Of a stretch of 64,000 nt of DNA, positions 60,729 to 64,000 are shown piece by piece (the first letter of the stretch is position 1; every line of letters starts with the position of its first letter). The stretch is from Chloroflexus islandicus (GTDB taxonomy: Bacteria > Chloroflexota > Chloroflexia > Chloroflexales > Chloroflexaceae), in contig NZ_LWQS01000031.1 in the NCBI RefSeq assembly GCF_001650695.1, positions 1 through 64,000 on the forward strand, written 5' to 3'. Position numbers and translations under genes: made by a program. The notes under the pieces were generated by a model. The model was not told where the DNA came from and did not search any database. It saw nothing but the letters and a program-made list of their open reading frames with translations.

Positions 60729-61857
60729 ACAAGGCCCTTACGCTCTCTCCAACCACCGCCCGATACACTGCCTCAATCCGATCCACCACCGCCGGCCACG
60801 CAAATTGGCTCGCCCACGCTGGGGCCGCTGCGGCCATCGCCGCGCGCCGGGACGGATCGGCGAGCAGATCGTTGACCGCCGTCGCCAGCGCCGCCGGATC
60901 GCGCGGCGGTACCAGCAAGCCGGTCTGGCCCGCGGCCACCACCTCCGGGAAGCCGCCAAACCGGGTGGCTACCACCGGCAACCCGCACGCCTGCGCTTCA
61001 ACCGGCCCAATCCCGAAGGTTTCGCTGGCATGGCTGGTGGCGACCAGCAGATCAACCGATGCGTAGAGCGCCGGCAGTTGCGGACGCGGAACACTGCCCA
61101 AAAACCGCACCCGTTCGTTCAAGCCGAGTTCGTTGGCGATAGCGGCCAGCCGCGCCCGATCTTCACCGTCGCCGGCAATCAGCAGCACCGCCTGCGGAAT
61201 CTGCGGCAATGCCCGGATCGCCGTCTCGACCCCTTTCCACGGTTGCAGCCGGCCCACAAACAGCAGCAGCGGCGCAGTCGCCGGCACACCTAGCCGCGCG
61301 CGCAGGGTGAGATCGGGAGGTTGCGGGTGAAAGAGATCAGTATCGATCCCGTTGAACACCACTTCCGGCGTAAACCCGTAGCGCCCGGCGATGGTCTGCG
61401 CATTAAAGCGCGAGCATGAAACCGCAGCGTCAACTTGCCGGGCCAGCCAGCGGTCACCGCGGTAGAAGTCTTCGCCATGGCAGCCAAGTATCACCTTGGC
61501 GCCGCTCAGCCGGCGCGCCACCAGCGCCGGCAGCAGATCGTAAGGTTTTTGCAGATGGATGATGTGGTACTTGCCGCCCGCCAACGTGGGCAACGCCGCT
61601 ACCGCCATCGTCAGCCGTTCGAGCAGCTTGGCCTCGGCGTAGGCCCGCCGCAACGGCGGCAATGCCTGCCAAAACTGGCGCGAGATAAAGGGAAAGGTGT
61701 ACACCCGCGCGCCGGTGGTCTCGCGCCGGGGGCCAACCCCGCCGAGAATATCCACCTCGTGCCCGCGTTTCACCAGCTCACGCGCCAGATCCCAGACAAA
61801 ACTCTCGACACCGCCAATTTTGGTGGTCGTGGTCAAATTGTAGAGCGCGATCCGCAT
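60727..61857 (-). CDS. Family 4 glycosyltransferase
   Basis: A 376-residue GT-B enzyme. It starts MRIALYNLTTTTKIGGVESF with the GG-x-E acceptor-side loop, then HEVDILGGVGPRRE, ILGCHGEDFYRGDRW, the domain-joining VVFNGIDTDLFHP, the donor-domain LLLFVGRLQPWKGVETAIRA, VRFLGSVPRPQLPALYASVD, and the E-x7-E motif in ATSHASETFGIGPVEAQACG followed by LPVVATRFGGFPEVV. All GT4 hallmarks are present. Its start is 3 bases after the stop of the upstream membrane transferase gene, so the three genes form one operon. The substrate is unknown and is likely a surface polysaccharide or glycolipid. Confidence 0.92.
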   Translation of the reverse strand: MRIALYNLTTTTKIGGVESFVWDLARELVKRGHEVDILGGVGPRRETTGARVYTFPFISRQFWQALPPLRRAYAEAKLLERLTMAVAALPTLAGGKYHIIHLQKPYDLLPALVARRLSGAKVILGCHGEDFYRGDRWLARQVDAAVSCSRFNAQTIAGRYGFTPEVVFNGIDTDLFHPQPPDLTLRARLGVPATAPLLLFVGRLQPWKGVETAIRALPQIPQAVLLIAGDGEDRARLAAIANELGLNERVRFLGSVPRPQLPALYASVDLLVATSHASETFGIGPVEAQACGLPVVATRFGGFPEVVAAGQTGLLVPPRDPAALATAVNDLLADPSRRAAMAAAAPAWASQFAWPAVVDRIEAVYRAVVGESVRAL

Positions 61858-61860
61858 CGT

Positions 61861-63999
61861 TTACCAAATGGTGTAAAGCGTCAGTTTCATCACCACAAAG
61901 AACGCTAACGTCAGCCCAAGGTAGAGCGCCAAACGCCATCGCTGCCGCGCCGTCTCGCCATCGAGGTTATGATACGCTGCCAACACCGCGACCAGCGGAT
62001 AGGTAAACATCCAGATTCGTTCAACTTCGCGGTTGAACAGACCGCTCAGCCACATACCGAGGACGAACGCGCCCAGTGCGCCGAGCAACGCTGCCCATGC
62101 CGGCTGCCACCGTTCGCGTCCTGCCCGCAGGTAGAGCGCACTGAGCGCTGCCAACACCCACGGCGTCACAAAGACGAGGTACGAGACGAGATTGGCGGCG
62201 GCGAAGCGCAGGTAGTAGTCGTAGCTCGGCGGCAGAAAGGGGGTTGGCGGCGGGCCGTACTCGCGGAACCGTTCCATCATGTCGCCGTTGATCTGGGTGG
62301 CGAGGCGTGAGGCACTGATGACGTTGAAACCGGTAGCAAGGAAGATGAGCAAATAGATGACCGCAATCACCCCGGCAGCGATCGCGCCTTGCCGCACAAT
62401 CGCCAGCAAGGTTGCGCGCCAACCGGCCTGCGCGCTGTGCCGGGCCAGCGCCAATGCCGCTGCTGCCACACCAAAGAAGAAGAGCTGGGTGGCGGCGTAA
62501 GTCATAAACAGCGCTGCGGCGATGCAGAGACCGGCGCAGACGGCTAACCATGGCCGGCACGGCGGTTCGAGGGCGAGAAAGAAGGCGGCTGCGCCAGCCG
62601 CGATCAAGAGGCTGAACACGCCATCAAGCGAGGTGACGCCGTAGACCATCTGGCCGGGCAAGACCACTGCCAGCATCCCGGCGGCCAGCGCCAGTTGGCC
62701 ACCGCCAAGCCGCCAGCCAAGCCACACCGCCACCAATGGCATGAGCGCCGTCAACCCAATTGTGATCCAACTGGTTGCTACCGGCCCCGGCCCGAAAACC
62801 TGCTCGATCAGCCACAAAAACAGGATGGCTCCCGGCGGGTGGGTGCTGCCATGCACCGACAACAGCGGCGCAATGGTCTCGAAGTTGGCCATAAACCCCA
62901 TCGGATCGCCGGCCACATACGGCGTGTCGCGCAGGTATTCGTAGGGACTATCGCGAAAGAGGGCAATCGGCGCATCAAGCCCATGCACGGCGATGTCGAA
63001 CGCCACCGGCAACACGAGTGCGCCAAGCAGGGTGTAAACCACAACCGGAACCGGCTGCAATGGCCGTGCCAGCCACCGCCAGCCGATCGCAAACCAGATC
63101 AGAGCGAAACTAATCGGCACGATGACCCACCACGTCGGCGAGGGATCGATCCGCGATTTGAGCGGCCAGACTCCACTATGGCCGCTGATGCGTTGCAACA
63201 ACCAAAACGTACCAAGCAGCGCCACCGTCCAGAAGAGCATGCCGGCCAGCTCGCGCAGCCACGGTCGCTGCACCTTCCACCAGCGCGCCACGGCCAAGCC
63301 GATCACACCGGCCCACACACCGGCGACGGTAGGCAAAGCCCACCGCAACGTCCCAGCCCCAAACGGCACTAAGCCACCGGCAAGGGTATACGTAATCAGG
63401 CTGCTCACCAGCGCCACCAACCCGGTCGCCAAGAGCAATGGCACGCCGCTCACGTGCAACAAGGCCAACCAGCCAAGCGCCAGCGCTAACCCCGTCGCCA
63501 ATCCGGCCAGCGCCGGCGTCACCGCGCCGGCGGCAGCGAGCGGCGTGACGCTCAACCCGTGAAATGGCACCCCCAACCAGCGCGGGTTATTCGGATCACG
63601 CACAGCAGCACTCTGAATAGTGACACAGACATCCGCCCCCGCCTGCTGATCAACGCCGGTCAAGATTGTATAGCGGCGCAATTCCGGCGCCAACGGCGCC
63701 GTCACCGGCGCCGCGCGACCAGCCACCAGCGTCACCGTCTCCGTACCGAGCGAACGGGCATAGCCACCCGCCAGCCACACGGTCGCCAAACTGCGCGGCG
63801 CATAGCCAAACCCCTCAACGCACACCCGACTATCGCCATCAGTCCAGCGAAAATCGCCCCACTCACCCGTTTCAACCTGATTGAGACCCGCCAACAACCA
63901 GCGACTCGCACTCGCCGGCGCGACCGTCAACGGCTGGCCGGCATTAGCCACCAGCCAGTTCAGACCAAGCACCAGCAGAGCAATGGTCACATAGGCTGC
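61861..63999 (-). CDS. Integral-membrane GT-C-type glycosyltransferase, 5' end beyond the window
   Basis: At least 709 residues. The frame is open to the window edge, so the true start may lie outside; a GTG at 63990 is the only start visible, and an N-terminal hydrophobic segment (IALLVLGLNWLVAN) begins there. Many transmembrane helices follow. The central part resembles the dolichyl-phosphate-mannose/undecaprenyl-phosphate-sugar-dependent transferases (GT39/GT83-like): LLSVHGSTHPPGAILFLWLI, GLTALMPLVAVWLGWRLGGG and VLPGQMVYGVTSLDGVFSLL. The H-S-T-H-P-P-G segment is the most distinctive, and an acidic residue expected in an early loop (D in RIDPSPTW or similar) cannot be assigned with confidence. 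It is the first gene seen of the three-gene glycan operon. Confidence 0.8.
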   Translation of the reverse strand, partial: AAYVTIALLVLGLNWLVANAGQPLTVAPASASRWLLAGLNQVETGEWGDFRWTDGDSRVCVEGFGYAPRSLATVWLAGGYARSLGTETVTLVAGRAAPVTAPLAPELRRYTILTGVDQQAGADVCVTIQSAAVRDPNNPRWLGVPFHGLSVTPLAAAGAVTPALAGLATGLALALGWLALLHVSGVPLLLATGLVALVSSLITYTLAGGLVPFGAGTLRWALPTVAGVWAGVIGLAVARWWKVQRPWLRELAGMLFWTVALLGTFWLLQRISGHSGVWPLKSRIDPSPTWWVIVPISFALIWFAIGWRWLARPLQPVPVVVYTLLGALVLPVAFDIAVHGLDAPIALFRDSPYEYLRDTPYVAGDPMGFMANFETIAPLLSVHGSTHPPGAILFLWLIEQVFGPGPVATSWITIGLTALMPLVAVWLGWRLGGGQLALAAGMLAVVLPGQMVYGVTSLDGVFSLLIAAGAAAFFLALEPPCRPWLAVCAGLCIAAALFMTYAATQLFFFGVAAAALALARHSAQAGWRATLLAIVRQGAIAAGVIAVIYLLIFLATGFNVISASRLATQINGDMMERFREYGPPPTPFLPPSYDYYLRFAAANLVSYLVFVTPWVLAALSALYLRAGRERWQPAWAALLGALGAFVLGMWLSGLFNREVERIWMFTYPLVAVLAAYHNLDGETARQRWRLALYLGLTLAFFVVMKLTLYTIW

Positions 64000-64000
64000 C

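Overview
The window is high-GC DNA that reads best as a chromosome segment of a Chloroflexota bacterium (Chloroflexus/Roseiflexus-like). This is an inference. It rests on the style of the secreted proteins (LamG, thrombospondin-type-3 and Ig-like modules with a short C-terminal ...P-x-x-x-R tail), on a regulator with a C-terminal BTAD domain, and on many intergenic repeats of the TCATTGCGAG...GAAGCAATC and GCAAAGGCGCAGAGG types. No rRNA or other phylogenetic marker decides it. I see no phage, insertion sequence, integrase or CRISPR array.

Layout. 1-1.07 kb is a dense array of REP-like palindromes. 1.07-12.7 kb is mostly housekeeping and signalling: an SDR oxidoreductase; a histidine kinase/response regulator pair divergent from an HD-GYP response regulator; an SH3-domain membrane protein; a homocysteine S-methyltransferase overlapping a heme-dependent oxidative N-demethylase homologue; a GT2 glycosyltransferase; ruvB; and a DNA photolyase overlapping a two-DTG aspartyl-protease-like gene. 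13-34.3 kb is rich in secreted proteins: a beta-helix/DUF2341 protein, a WD40-like lipoprotein, a HEAT-repeat metalloprotease, a large NB-ARC/TPR/BTAD regulator, a gingipain-like (C25) protease and a broken secreted-protein gene. A 159-bp composite tandem repeat lies at 17.3-18.05 kb. 34.6-36.7 kb holds an isoaspartyl peptidase/asparaginase and two tandem tRNA-Ala genes with a clear promoter and terminator.

36.8-42.6 kb is an accessory region of patchy lower GC. It has a doubly broken membrane-protein gene, an Mrr-like nuclease, a decayed nucleoside phosphorylase, a methyltransferase, an MBL-fold hydrolase, an orphan antitoxin with what looks like a toxin stump, and a PD-(D/E)XK protein. 42.6-47.3 kb holds small metabolic, lipoprotein and membrane genes. 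47.3-58.8 kb is one gene for a 3822-residue modular surface protein. 59.5-64 kb is a three-gene glycosyltransferase operon whose last gene (first transcribed here) runs off the window.

How the parts fit. The strongest cross-window pattern is that four secreted-protein genes (13721, 28526, 33862 and 47323) end in nearly the same peptide, [VL]-[YF]-x-P-[AMV]-x-x-R with Arg as the last residue. This looks like a C-terminal sorting or anchoring signal of the cell envelope. The glycosyltransferase operon beside the giant protein could supply surface glycans. The repeat families sit almost only between genes, several directly behind stop codons where their hairpins could terminate transcription.
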